This document shows positions 46,201 through 55,579 of a DNA stretch of 64,000 nucleotides, in pieces. The position numbers and the translations under genes were made by a program. The stretch comes from Candidatus Binataceae bacterium. GTDB taxonomy: Bacteria > Desulfobacterota > Binatia > Binatales > Binataceae. The notes below the pieces were generated by a model. The model ran no database searches. It was not told where the DNA came from and was given only the letters and a program-made list of their open reading frames with translations. Numbering within the stretch: the first letter of the stretch is position 1; each line of letters opens with the position of its first letter. The stretch is from contig DATGHL010000008.1 in the NCBI GenBank assembly GCA_035308025.1, forward strand, positions 94,088 through 158,087, given 5' to 3'.

Positions 46201-47465
46201 GTTTCTGAAGCCTCATGGTCTTCGGTTCGATTTAGTCGTAATCGACGAGGCTTCCCAGATGCGTCCCGAGGAAGCTTTGGGTGCGATTGCTCGCGGCGGT
46301 CAACTGGTCGTCGTCGGCGATCCGATGCAGCTGCCGCCAACGTTTTTTTTTTGACCGTACCGACAGGATTTTGGACGACGAAATCGACGAGGAAGAGATC
46401 GTCGATAATGAGTCGATCCTGGACTTGGCGCTCGCCGAGTTTCGGTCCGCGCGTTCCCTTCGCTGGCACTACCGTTCCCGCCACGAAAGTCTTATCGCGT
46501 TCTCGAATCGCGAATTCTACGATGACCTAATCGTCTTTCCGTCGCCACTCGATCCTGATCGGCACCGGCGGGAACCAAAACTCGGCATGTATCACCACTT
46601 CGTCGGCGGCAAATACAAAGGCCGCGTGAATATCGACGAGGCGCAGAAGGTGGCGAAGGCCGCGCTCGAGTTCATGTCGAGCGAGCCAGATCGATCCCTG
46701 GGCATTGTCACGCTTAATCAGACCCAGCGCGAAATTTTGTTAGAAGAAATCGAGCGCTTGGTTGCTCGCGATCGTAATGCCGAGGAGTTCATGGAACGAT
46801 GGGAAAACACCCTGGAACCCTTCTTCGTTAAAAACTTGGAAAATGTTCAGGGTGATGAGCGGGATGTCATATTCATCTCGACGGTGTATGGTCCTGATCC
46901 CGCGACGGGCATCGTCAGGAATCAGTTCGGGCCGATTAACGGGCGATTCGGGTTCCGACGCCTCAATGTTTTGTTCAGTCGCGCCAAACATCGCGTCGAA
47001 GTCTTCACGTCGATGCGACCGGATGACATCCGGCCCGATGAGAAATCCCAGCGCGGCGTTCACGTGCTGAAGTCGTATCTCGAGTATGCGGAGACCGGCA
47101 GACTCGACGTTGGCCAAGCCAGTGGGCGCGAGCCTGACTCGGAATTCGAGCAGCTCGTTCGGGATCGACTCAAGAGCCATGGTTACGAGGCAGTCTCGCA
47201 AGTCGGGGTGGCCGGTTATTTCATCGATCTAGCGGTCAAGCATCCACATCGGAGTGGCTATATTTTGGGCATCGAATGTGATGGTGCCGGTTATCATTCC
47301 AGCCGGTCGGCGCGTGACCGGGACCGTCTACGGCAACAGGTTTTCGAGCGGCTCCATTGGACAATATACAGAATTTGGTCGACCGATTGGTTTCAAAACT
47401 CCGAGGCCGAATTTCGTCGATTATCGAATCATCTCGATCAACTGGCGCGTGACGATCTCGCGTAG
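43207..47465 (+). pseudogene. Superfamily 1 helicase-endonuclease (DUF4011/Hhe-like), broken
   Basis: Three pieces make one protein. Frame 1 (to about 43446) gives FVVLGHFSFARMVMFHDLED and FADEYQVDDPTIAAKVPLL. After a one-base insertion in GATTCAATCGCAG, frame 2 gives SQFSAIADVMDGKNLAIKGP with the Walker A GPPGTGKSQT, and runs to VVIDEASQMRPEEALGAIAR and GDPMQLPPT. A run of ten T (46343-46352) shifts the frame again; nine would restore it. The rest holds helicase motifs (LRWHYRSRHESLIAFSN, NVQGDERDVIFIS) and a C-terminal MTES_1575/Vsr-like nuclease (GYILGIECDGAGYHSS, then RIWSTDWFQN). The N-terminal DUF4011 part is missing. Proteins of this plan act in phage defence. It is probably dead unless slippage at T10 matters. 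Confidence 0.8.
46343..46352 (+). other. T10 homopolymer at the second helicase frameshift
   Basis: Ten consecutive T follow ACG within the conserved GDPMQLPPT..FF motif of the helicase. Nine T would read T-F-F-F-D-R-T-D, as the family requires. Long single-base tracts change length by slippage in replication or transcription. This could be a switch, a decay lesion or a sequencing error. Confidence 0.8.
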
Positions 47466-48245
47466 CGGGAAGCGAAGCGAGTCAGTGAGAGGCAAAGCTA
47501 GGTCGTTGAAGTGGCCCCATAAATCACCGCAGATTTTGCGGATAATATAGGTAATAATCGACGCTCCAGCGGGTATTCGTCGTCAATCATGCGGAGATTA
47601 AATCGTTTAATCGACGCGAGACATGAGCGTCCCTTCATTCGTCGCCGGATGCTCGCAAAGCCATAAATTCTGCACGATTGAATTGCTTCGATGGGTTAAA
47701 GACGGGGGAATTGAAAACCCGGACCCTGGAGAACCCGGTAAGAAAAGGTACATTTTCAAGGGTTTTCCGCTCCGACATATCCCGCAGAATACCGTGGTAT
47801 ACTGCTAGCTGTCCCCGGGGGACAGGACTGATATCGCTCGCCCGCAAGGAGCGAACCAGCTCGAACACAGGCCGATGTTTCACTGAGCGCGGCGACCACC
47901 TTCACGCCTATAACTTTCGTAGCGCACCACGAGGCTTTATTCGCACTGAACGGCGCGAGTTCGATCCCGTCGCCATTCCATATTTTTCCTCTTCTCATCA
48001 ATCGCTTAATGCGATGCGAAGGACAGGGAATGATCGAGCCCGGTAGTGTCGTTACATGGACCAGCCACATCGAATAGAAATCGGTGGACCCAATTATTGC
48101 GATAACGCTTGGATGACCTTAAGGACAAAATCCCGCCCGGGGTTAGAGCCTTATTTGTGCCGCCGCTTGGCACTCAGCGCCAGCGATCTTTAATCGTGTG
48201 GCGAATTACCGGCGTCAATACCTGCTCTTCGGCGGATGAGCCGGA
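47466..48245. other. Long gene-free region after the helicase
   Basis: 780 bases without a supported gene. The first part holds the right copy of the direct repeat (47527-47634). At 47799-47825 there is TATACT, a good -10, followed five bases later by the perfect palindrome CTGTCCCCGGGGGACAG (47809-47825). That looks like a promoter with an operator, but no gene follows it. The remainder looks like degenerate coding DNA that I cannot identify. Confidence 0.45.
47527..47634 (+). repeat. Imperfect direct repeat, right copy (flanks helicase)
   Basis: Partner of 43105-43215, with CCGCAGATTTTGCGG at its left edge and GCGTCCCTTCATT at its right. It starts 62 bases after the helicase stop. Two alignable copies bracketing one broken gene suggest a duplication or cassette insertion. 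Confidence 0.55.
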
Positions 48246-49373
48246 TCATGGCGGCGGGGTGAGCCGTCCGAAACGAAACTTCATCATCTGTTCTCCTCGC
48301 TCACGCAAGCCCGCGTTGCGCATGGCAGGCGGCATGCGCAAGGCTTCCCCTGTAGCGATACTTTGCTGCTGAACCCAACCGACCCGCGATTTTCGCCGAA
48401 GAACGTAATTCTTCAGTGCGTCTTGCACCGTATCCGCCGAGCGCAGCTCTTCAGCAAGCACGTATGCGTCTTCCATAGCCATACAACCGCCCTGGCCCAT
48501 CAGCGGCGAGCTGGCGTGAGCAGCGTCGCCGATCAACACCGTGCGACCGCTATACCACTCGCCAACGTCGATCCATTCCATGGCCGAGCAGATGATCTGA
48601 TGGTCGTGTTCAAGAGACGCCAGATAGTCCTCCACAATTCTGCCAAATCCTGCGAAGCGGTCCCGGAGCCGTTCAAGCCGCCCCTCCACGGGATCGTGGA
48701 AACGAGGTTGCATAACGTATCCGAAGCCGTATGTGCGTCCCTCGCCTACGGGACACAGTCCGAAGAAGCATTCATCGCCGAGAACGAAGCGCAAAGCAGA
48801 CAAACCTAGCGGCCGGATCGGCGCGATGCTGCGCCAATTCATTGCACCAAGATCGGCAGGCGAAGCGTTGCTTATCGCGAGTGTGCGCACAGTGGATGAG
48901 ATTCCATCGGCCCCGACCACTAGATCATATTCACCGGTCGAGCCGTCGCTGAATCCTACAGATACGCAGTGACTGTCTTGGGACAAGGATGTCAGCGAGA
49001 TTCCGAGCCGATGAGGCACGACGGCGGCGCGCGCCACCAGGGCTTGATGAAGTTTGCTCCGTTCGATCCCGATGAAGGGCGCCACATGGCCCCACAATAC
49101 TTGCAGGTCGGTTTCGCAGAGCAGTTCTCCATGCTGGTCGCAAAAGCCCCAGCCGCGGATCACCGTACCCGCTTGCTCAACGGCCGCGCCCGTGCCGAGA
49201 ACGTTGAGTATGCGCATCCCGTTCGGCTGCACTGCGATTCCTGCCCCAACGGCGGGCCAGGTCTTATCTCGCTCGACGACTTCCGTCGTAAAGCCTTTCC
49301 GATGGAAAGCGGTGGCCGCTGTGAGCCCAGCAATTCCGCCGCCGACGATCAGAATCCGTTCGATGCGAGCCAT
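48246..49373 (-). CDS. FAD-dependent aromatic monooxygenase
   Basis: 375 residues from ATG 49373. It carries the N-terminal Rossmann motif ILIVGGGIAGLTAATAFHRKG, the DG motif LVVGADGISSTVR (around 160-172) and the FAD ribityl motif VLIGDAAHASSPLMGQGGCMAMEDA (around 290-315). This is the group A hydroxylase plan (UbiH/salicylate hydroxylase-like), which uses NAD(P)H and oxygen. It is last in a three-gene operon and starts 15 bases after the acyl-CoA-dehydrogenase-like gene. Which ring it attacks is unknown. The frame is intact in a decaying region. Confidence 0.85.
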   Translation of the reverse strand: MARIERILIVGGGIAGLTAATAFHRKGFTTEVVERDKTWPAVGAGIAVQPNGMRILNVLGTGAAVEQAGTVIRGWGFCDQHGELLCETDLQVLWGHVAPFIGIERSKLHQALVARAAVVPHRLGISLTSLSQDSHCVSVGFSDGSTGEYDLVVGADGISSTVRTLAISNASPADLGAMNWRSIAPIRPLGLSALRFVLGDECFFGLCPVGEGRTYGFGYVMQPRFHDPVEGRLERLRDRFAGFGRIVEDYLASLEHDHQIICSAMEWIDVGEWYSGRTVLIGDAAHASSPLMGQGGCMAMEDAYVLAEELRSADTVQDALKNYVLRRKSRVGWVQQQSIATGEALRMPPAMRNAGLRERGEQMMKFRFGRLTPPP

Positions 49374-49387
49374 GTTCGCTTCCCCAC

Positions 49388-50566
49388 CTAAGCGATGCCA
49401 AAGCCGGGATCTTTGCCCAAGAGAAATGCGCCGGCGCGGGTCAGCCATCCATCGGCCAAGCCGATATGCTGCGTCAGCGTATGGATATCGCGCAGATGGC
49501 GCTGGAGCGGCGATGAATCGTAGAGCGCGGTTCCGCCGCCGTGTTTGTAGCAAACATCAACGACCGTCGCCGCGCTCGCGGCTACCCACGCGCCGGTCGC
49601 CGAGCATCGAACCTGCTCCGCCAGAGTTGGCATGCGACCGGCGCTGGCCTCGGCCCAGAAAGCTTCGGCTTCGCTTCTTAACAGGGCGCGGGCCGCTCTC
49701 AGCGCAATCTCTGCGCGCGCCAGAGAGTGCTGAAATACCGGGGTGTCGGCCAATGCTGTGGCTGCGAAAAGACGACGCTTTTGACTGCCGGCAAGCGCGA
49801 TGATGTCGTCGACCGCATGCTGCGCGATGCCCACACCGACCGACGCCATATGCAAGGAAAACTGGGAAGTCGCAGCGATATAGAGCGGGCCCGGCACCGA
49901 CGAAACTCCAGAGAAGCGATCAAAAGTGTCATCGTGCGCGACCCGAATCCTCTCAACAGCTATGTCGTTGCTGCCCGTTCCGCGCAGACCGGAAGCAAAC
50001 CAGGTATCGAGAATCTGCGCCTGCTCGGTGCGGAAGATCACAAACCGGGTTTCTGGCAGGTCAGGCGCGGGACCGGGACGCGGCCTACCGTTTTCTGTCA
50101 CTACGCAGTTGGCGAGCAGCCACTTGCTGTGCAGGCAGCCGCTCGCGAACGGCCAGCGGCCAGTGACCTCGAAGCCGCCGTCAATAACCTGGGCCTCACC
50201 GCGTGGAGTGAATGAGCCTGCGCCCATCAGGTCGGGTCCGTTCGCATAAAGCGAGTCGAAACGGCGGCGCGGGAGCAACGCCAGCAGCATTACCGCCTCA
50301 GCCCCGATCATCGCGGTCCAACCGGCGGAGCCGTCGGCTCGGCCGAGCGCTTCGAGAATCTCCAGGCTTGAAGGCAGCTCAATCTCTAATCCGCCGTGGC
50401 TGCGCGGAACCAACATTCGGAAGCATCCGGCGGCGACTAGCTCGCGCAGCAGATCGTCAGGCAGTTCGCGGGCGCTTTCAATTTCAGCGGCGCGCGCTGT
50501 GATAGTTGGCGCCAGGTCGTGAATTGTGGCGAGCAACTTTTGTGCGTCCATATTAGCTATCGACAT
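49388..50566 (-). CDS. Acyl-CoA dehydrogenase-fold flavin monooxygenase
   Basis: 392 residues from ATG 50566, with GGAGG 8 bases upstream. The fold-specific blocks are LPDDLLRELVAAGCFRMLVP, EILEALGRADGSAGWTAMIG (65-85), and the middle-domain VTGRWPFASGC. The C-terminal helical part has an HLRDIHTLTQHIG histidine-rich end typical of the HsaA/HpaB-like two-component hydroxylases rather than of true dehydrogenases. The catalytic glutamate of dehydrogenases is not evident. It probably hydroxylates an aromatic compound with reduced flavin from a partner not present here. It overlaps the end of the membrane protein gene by 10 bases. Confidence 0.8.
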   Translation of the reverse strand: MSIANMDAQKLLATIHDLAPTITARAAEIESARELPDDLLRELVAAGCFRMLVPRSHGGLEIELPSSLEILEALGRADGSAGWTAMIGAEAVMLLALLPRRRFDSLYANGPDLMGAGSFTPRGEAQVIDGGFEVTGRWPFASGCLHSKWLLANCVVTENGRPRPGPAPDLPETRFVIFRTEQAQILDTWFASGLRGTGSNDIAVERIRVAHDDTFDRFSGVSSVPGPLYIAATSQFSLHMASVGVGIAQHAVDDIIALAGSQKRRLFAATALADTPVFQHSLARAEIALRAARALLRSEAEAFWAEASAGRMPTLAEQVRCSATGAWVAASAATVVDVCYKHGGGTALYDSSPLQRHLRDIHTLTQHIGLADGWLTRAGAFLLGKDPGFGIA

Positions 50567-51282
50567 GTCCGGAGTCCTCCCCATACCGCGAAAGCGAGCA
50601 TCCAGGTCGCGGTGAGTCCCGCGCCGAGCAGGAGATTCATCGCGCCACCCGGCTCAGTGAAGCCCGCGGTGCCAAAGATTGTGATCGTCTCGACCGCCTG
50701 TTCGGCAAAGGCGATCGCGCCCAGCACACCGAGCCATCGAGGTAGTTCTTGTCCGCGCAGGGCCAGTAACGTGACCGGCGCGATCATCGTAATTGTCGCA
50801 CCAGTCAGAACCGGCCCCCAGAACAGCGCCACGTCCAGCACCGTGCTCGCCGTCGCCGCTTCGAGACGGTCGGCATGGAGCGCAAGACCGCCCCACGTCC
50901 ACGCCTGCACCGCGTACGTAATCACGAAGGCAATCGCGCCAATCAAAAACACGTCGCGATGCGGCGAGGGAAGTAGACGCCGCAACAGCGCAAACATCAC
51001 GGCAAACGGCGGGATGCTGACGGTGGCCGCCCAGACGGCCCAGCGAGCGTCCTCGCGATGCTGTCGGAACCACGTAACGACCTGCTCACCAGTGTCCGAT
51101 GCGCTGGGCGGAGTTCCCAGCGCGATCACGCCGACTGCGTACAGGATCAACACTGCCAGCGCCGCGCCGAGCAGTGTTCGAGATTCGGCGCGCGTGAGGC
51201 CTTCGCGGGAAGGGAATGTCTCAGAGATTTGCGATTTTGCTTTCTGCATTTCGGATTCTCCGATCGCGCTCATCGACTCCAT
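50557..51282 (-). CDS. Integral membrane protein, about seven helices (DUF4386-like)
   Basis: About 241 residues from ATG 51282 (ATG 51273 is also possible). A short polar start is followed by about seven hydrophobic segments separated by short loops, for example LLGAALAVLILYAVGVIALG and MLAFAVWGGL near the end. It looks like the small DUF4386-type membrane proteins, but this is only a shape match. It heads the operon with the two flavin enzymes and could take part in substrate uptake or export. Confidence 0.55.
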   Translation of the reverse strand: MESMSAIGESEMQKAKSQISETFPSREGLTRAESRTLLGAALAVLILYAVGVIALGTPPSASDTGEQVVTWFRQHREDARWAVWAATVSIPPFAVMFALLRRLLPSPHRDVFLIGAIAFVITYAVQAWTWGGLALHADRLEAATASTVLDVALFWGPVLTGATITMIAPVTLLALRGQELPRWLGVLGAIAFAEQAVETITIFGTAGFTEPGGAMNLLLGAGLTATWMLAFAVWGGLRTCR

Positions 51283-51326
51283 GATGCTGCACGTGACGAT
51301 CTTGAGATTAGGAGTCTCATCGAAGG

Positions 51327-52237
51327 TCACTCCTTCGGATTCTCTGAGTTCGCACAGATGTAGTAGATGCGGTCCAAGAGCGCCATCCATTCAGTATCCG
51401 ATAATGGGTCAGCGGGTATTTTGAAATCGATCTTTTGTCTTTTTAGATCGGAGATGAAAATAGTCATTACGCGATCCAGAATCGAGCAGTTCGGATTGCG
51501 GTTCGGAATCGCGAATCGCTTTCCACACCAGCGAGAGCCGAATAGCAGTAGGCGGGTAGGTTGCGCGGGTCTCGCCGTTCTCGACAATTTCCCAGGCCCC
51601 GCCGCTCCAGTGGATTTCCGCAGCAGATGTCATGCGCGGAGGGCGCGCATCGGGCGCGCCAACGTGACCGATGCGATGATAAATCTGGTCGTTGTCCGAC
51701 ATGAGCGCCACATTGCGAAAAGGCGGGCATTCGGTGCGCATCGGACGTTCGTGCCCATCGGGCCAGTATTCAAAGTTGCCGCCCGGCCCGTCATACAACC
51801 ACGCGACGGCGCCGGCCTGTATAACTCTCCAATTCTCGAAGAGCGCGGACTGCCCCATGCACATGAGAAAGGCCAGCGGGTACTGATCACGCGTCGCGCC
51901 ACTGAACGTGGGAACGTCCACATGAGTAAGACCCGCAGGCATTGGGGCATTCACATTGACGACAACAAATGTGGGACGCACGCTCGAGCCGCCGAAGAAC
52001 GTGCGCGCCGCGTCGATGAATCGCGGGTTATGCAGAATGTTCTCAGCACCTGCCCACGAGCGGCTCACCATTCGTTGCCCAGTTGCCTCGGAACCACGGA
52101 AGAAAGGAATCCTGCGCCTTGATCGGAAGGTAGCCCGCCATTGTTCGATACGGCGCGTTGCGCTCGAACATTTCGCGCACGAATTCCGGATCGTCAAACG
52201 CTGGCTCGATGCGAATTATTTTTGAAATGGTCGGCAT
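51327..52237 (-). pseudogene. Unidentified cytosolic protein, two frameshifts
   Basis: Three overlapping frames fit together. MPTISKIIRIEPAFDDPEFV to about 52080 is followed by SRSWAGAENILHNPRFIDAA, THVDVPTFSGATRDQYPLAF and DGPGGNFEYWPDGHERPM, then after about 51480 by RVMTIFISDLKRQKIDFKIP. The complete product would be about 300 residues. The block HVDVP..(S)GA...YP with a later DGPGGNFEYWPDG recalls an iron/2-oxoglutarate dioxygenase-like cupin, but no clear H-x-D...H triad could be confirmed. It lies upstream of the redox operon and may once have belonged to it. Confidence 0.55.
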
Positions 52238-52404
52238 GGCTTGCTCTTCCTTCAGTCTTACAGTGATTAGAGAATCAACTGTTTGATTTTCCGCGGTGGG
52301 GCCTGGCGCAACTGCCTAACTCTGTACACCTCTTACTTCTCGGGTCGCCTACGCCCTTGCCGCGAGCGAGTCAAGCTCGCGGCAAGGCTGCTACCCGCCT
52401 GGCG
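52238..52404. other. Intergenic region
   Basis: 167 bases. The string GCCGCGAGCGAG facing CTCGCGGC occurs around 52358-52385 and could form a loose hairpin. No gene is seen. Confidence 0.4.
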
Positions 52405-53046
52405 TTACGGAGTGAAACCCGACAAGGGCCCGGCTGTATCAGGGAAGTTCGAGGTGTTTAGCACTTGGATGCCGGCGTTGTGGACGCCGTTGAAGGGCGT
52501 CACCGTGTTGGGGCAGCCGGCATTCTGTGCATCAGTGGCTGAGTTGAACCACATTCCCAAGTGATATGTCTGCACCGGTCCCGGCGTCACCCCATCAGGG
52601 CCGAGGGTTTCGGGATTTTGCAGGGCGTCAGGGAACGGCGGGTCAGGAAACGTCTGGGGAGCGTCGGCCACACCAAACCCAATTATGAAGGTCTCGATTT
52701 GGAAGCGCCCGATGAAGGTCTGCGAGCCTTTGCCTTTGCCATTAGTCTCAAGGTCCCCTTGATACCAAGCCAGACCGAAGGGTTTGTTCGGTACCTGAAT
52801 CACGAAGAAATCGAAATCGGTCTTGGGCGGCAGCCCACTCGCTTTGACAACCATCTTCTCCACCGAGGCCTTGCGTAGAGAACTTAAGGTGACGGTCGCT
52901 GTCGCGTTCGGCAGGCAAGTTGCCGCACCGGACGAGACCACCATGTTAAAGGAGAGACTATCGGCGGCTACAGCGTGCGTTGCGCTGCCTGTCGTGAGAA
53001 CCAGTCCGCAGATGAGTGCCATTGTTCCAAGAATGCGCTTTGCCAT
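52405..53046 (-). CDS. Secreted protein of unknown function
   Basis: 213 residues from ATG 53046, with AGAGGA about 11 bases upstream. A clear signal peptide (MAKRILGTMALICGLVLTTG, cleavage near AVAADS) is followed by a beta-rich mature domain with ATCLPNATATVTLSSL and VVKASGLPPKTDFDFFVIQ. Two cysteines (in ATCLPN and NAGCPN) may form a disulphide. It is export-directed and apparently intact. I do not recognise the family. Confidence 0.6.
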   Translation of the reverse strand: MAKRILGTMALICGLVLTTGSATHAVAADSLSFNMVVSSGAATCLPNATATVTLSSLRKASVEKMVVKASGLPPKTDFDFFVIQVPNKPFGLAWYQGDLETNGKGKGSQTFIGRFQIETFIIGFGVADAPQTFPDPPFPDALQNPETLGPDGVTPGPVQTYHLGMWFNSATDAQNAGCPNTVTPFNGVHNAGIQVLNTSNFPDTAGPLSGFTP

Positions 53047-53220
53047 TTTGAGCAAATCCTCTTTCGGGTTAAGCGCCGCCCCCGAACTGGCGCATAGTTA
53101 AAACCGCAAACGATGAATAGGAAAGGCGCGAATACGCGGGCGGCGATCGCGCAAGCCGGTCGATCACAGATTCCTTCTCCGATGAATTCAAGGTATTGCG
53201 CACGCCAAATCGCCCAAGCT

Positions 53221-53889
53221 TCAGAGATGAAGCAGCCGGCTTGCGTTTTGCCACATGACCTTCGCCTCATCGTCAGCCGAAAAGCCGACGAGCGCCTTCT
53301 TCATCCCGGCGACGCTCTCAGGCCACGGCGTGTCCGGATGGGGATAGTCGGAGCTGAACAGGATGCGTTCGGCGCCCCAGCGCTTGATCACCTCGCCAAT
53401 GAGCGAGTCTTCTGACTCGACCGCCCAATGAAAATGCTCTAGATAATCCAGCGGATGTTTCTTCGCTCCGCCCAGATGCACGCGCGAACCATAGAGCAGC
53501 TCGCCGAACTCGCGACCCTCCTCCAAGCGGTCGAAGAGATAAGGCGCGTAGCCGACGTTGCCCTCCTCCAAAATGAACTTGAGGTTGGGAAGGCGATCGA
53601 GCAGGCCGCTGTAAATGATCCGCGCGATCGCGATCATGTGCTCGAAGGGATGAGTCAACATCCACCAAACCGGGTAGTCCGCCGTAAACGGACCGCGCTC
53701 CGACCATCCGGTGCGATCACCCGCGGCCGGATAGCTTTGAAACGGACTGAGCCCGTCCGAATGGATAATGATCGGGACGTTCAACTCGTTGATGCGGGCG
53801 AAGAAGGGCAGGAACTCCGGCTTATCCAGGTTCCGGCCGCGCACATTGGCGCCGATTACGACCGTCGGCATATGCAGTTCCTTTACCAT
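53221..53889 (-). pseudogene. Amidohydrolase_2 (ACMSD-like), 5'-truncated
   Basis: 222 residues. Conserved blocks are PIIIHSDGLSPF, then a LKFILEEGNVGYAPYLFDRL segment around 105-125, and ERILFSSDYPHPD near the end with the metal-binding aspartate. The family normally begins with a strand carrying the first two metal ligands (HxH), which should lie upstream of VKELHMPTVVIGANVRG. That part is absent, because sequence before 53889 is unrelated. The enzyme would lack metal-binding residues and be inactive. Confidence 0.7.
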
Positions 53890-54144
53890 CAGGGGCGGCT
53901 ACGCGATTCCGGTGGAGTCGGAGTTGGGGCAGTCGGCGTCTATTGAGCGAATGGGCGCATTTGGCGCTCCTGCTCGAGGGGGGCGCCTTGTCGTCCTAAC
54001 GGCGGGCGGCTTTGCCCACCTGTGGTTCGTACCAACTTCCGCCAAAAGGCTTGCAGAGGAGCATGTTTAAAGTCAAGCGAAGCATGAGAGCGAGGGAGAG
54101 CTACGCAGAGTGGCGACTGCCCCGAAGGGTACCTGAGCGAAGCA
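53890..54144. other. Region between truncated genes
   Basis: 255 bases. No coding region or structured element is convincing. Its left edge is the break point of the amidohydrolase. Confidence 0.4.
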
Positions 54145-54399
54145 GTGCCAGGGGATGAGGTTTTGTTGCCTGCACAGTTCTACGGCGCACGCCGGGGCAG
54201 TGCGGCGGTGGAACCGGTGAAGCGTCTGATGATGGCAGTACTCGTCGACGCAATACGCTGCTACCAAAGAAATTTCGCAACGGTGACGCTACGCAAACGG
54301 CGGGAGTTTATGGAAGTGCAGGATTGGCTGTTCAAAGACAGGAACGACGGCCTCTTTTCGTTTGATCCGCAATCACCGCGAAGCGCGGATGGTTCGTGA
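54145..54399 (+). pseudogene. Truncated conserved protein (unnamed family)
   Basis: 84 residues from GTG 54145. The core VLLPAQFYGARR, PVKRLMMAVLVDAIRCYQ and DWLFKDRNDGLFSFD resembles a conserved hypothetical family in which this is followed by FENVC and a short helical end. I know that pattern only from memory and no function is established. Here the frame departs after SFDP into the neighbouring fragment, so the 3' end is lost. Confidence 0.5.
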
Positions 54400-54581
54400 A
54401 GACGTTCAACTGCCATCCGATCCAGCCGAGCCGGGTCGCCGGTCTCGCCGTCGGGAATCCGCCGGAGGCAAGTTCCCAAAATCGATACTGCCGTGCGGAA
54501 CACTTGCTCCGCGCTGTCAAGCGGGACGCTGCCGACGAGCAGCACTTGGCGCGCAGCCTCGCTCGTCGCTGCGCCCGCCAT
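54380..54581 (-). pseudogene. 5' fragment of a UroD/MetE-like enzyme
   Basis: The minus strand gives LLVGSVPLDSAEQVFRTAVS and RRIPDGETGD in one frame, then LGWIGWQLNVFTNHPRF after a one-base shift. This is the start of a uroporphyrinogen decarboxylase/MetE-related family of about 350 residues. Only the first 65 or so remain before the sequence ends at the truncated neighbour. It is a remnant and not functional. Confidence 0.55.
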
Positions 54582-54715
54582 AGTAACTATCCTCTCTTTC
54601 GTCCCCAAGCCTGAAAATGCAGATACGACGTGACGAGAGTCGTTGAATTTTCAAGGTGGCGTTCAAGCCGGGCGGTCGAGTCGGCGAACTCAGTCTCGGA
54701 AAATGAAATCTTGGG

Positions 54716-55402
54716 CTATATACCGCTCACGGAGGTTGCGAGCGAATTGTAAAAAAGTGTTCGGTTCGGATGTCCGGGCGGAAAGTCGTGGATCAAAGAC
54801 TTGACCTGAACATCCATAAGGCCAGCGGCGCGCAGGATGCGCGGCACCGGCCTGCCGATGTATAGATCGATCCCGTTCGCCGCTGCATAGGCCTCTAACA
54901 CCTTCCGCAGCCGGTCGAAGGCGAGAAGGGGCGGATCCGTAATGTGGCCAGCCAAGTCGGCTTCGTGAAGCGCCACCGCACCCCCGGGCTTCACCAATGC
55001 CACCATCTCCGCGACACTTTTTCCGGCGCTGGTATGTTGACGAGGACGAGACGCGCCGTTGCTAGATCGAAGGACTCACGGGGCAAACCAGTATTTTTGG
55101 CGTTTCCTTGGCGCACCTCCACATTGGTTATCCCATGGTCCACAAGAAAGCGGCGCGCCGTAGCGACCGGCCTCCCTGTCCATCTCGACGCCGATGACTG
55201 AACCATTTGGTCCGACTCGGCGCGACAGCAAGTCGAGGCATCCCTGGGGACCGCAGCCAATGTCCACGACGCGAGCGCCAGCCGGGACGCCAATTTGATC
55301 GAACAACCAATTCGAGTCGTTGGCGAGTTCCTCAGCTTGCCTCCGGAGTCGCTCCTGTTCGGCCGCGCTCTAGCCTAGAAGGTATTGATCGACCTTCTCC
55401 AT
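54716..55402 (-). pseudogene. SAM-dependent methyltransferase, nonsense and frameshift mutations
   Basis: From ATG 55402 the reading is MEKVDQYLLG, then an in-frame TAG (about 55372), then AEQERLRRQAEELANDSNWL. The SAM motif VVDIGCGPQGCLDLLSRRVG follows, then after a shift FLVDHGITNVEVRQGNAKN and FDLATARLVLVN, and after another VKPGGAVALHEADLAG to a normal C-terminus at 54716. The whole gene is still recognisable over about 225 residues, which makes recent decay likely. It belongs to the class I Methyltransf_25-like group; the substrate is unknown. Confidence 0.75.
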
Positions 55403-55579
55403 CTCAGGGGACCATGACACAGTCAGGCTGCGTCGAACAAATCACTTAAATTGATAGTTCGCAAGCGCGGCGCTTTCATGGCTGGCATTGTCGCGCCGCG
55501 ACGTGAATGACCACCCAGCGGTTTCCTGTCCATTGCTTGCAAACCAAGCGCCGCTCGCCGGTTTGCACTCCATAGCCGC
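55403..55579. other. Junction before the conjugation remnant
   Basis: About 180 bases with no supported gene. The change from the patchwork of truncated genes to Trb-type genes occurs here. Confidence 0.4.

Noticed and set aside
46281..46360. Programmed ribosomal frameshift in the helicase
   Set aside because: A T10 run is not a standard slippery heptamer arrangement with a clear downstream structure, and the gene has another lesion and lacks its 5' end; slippage or decay explains it better.
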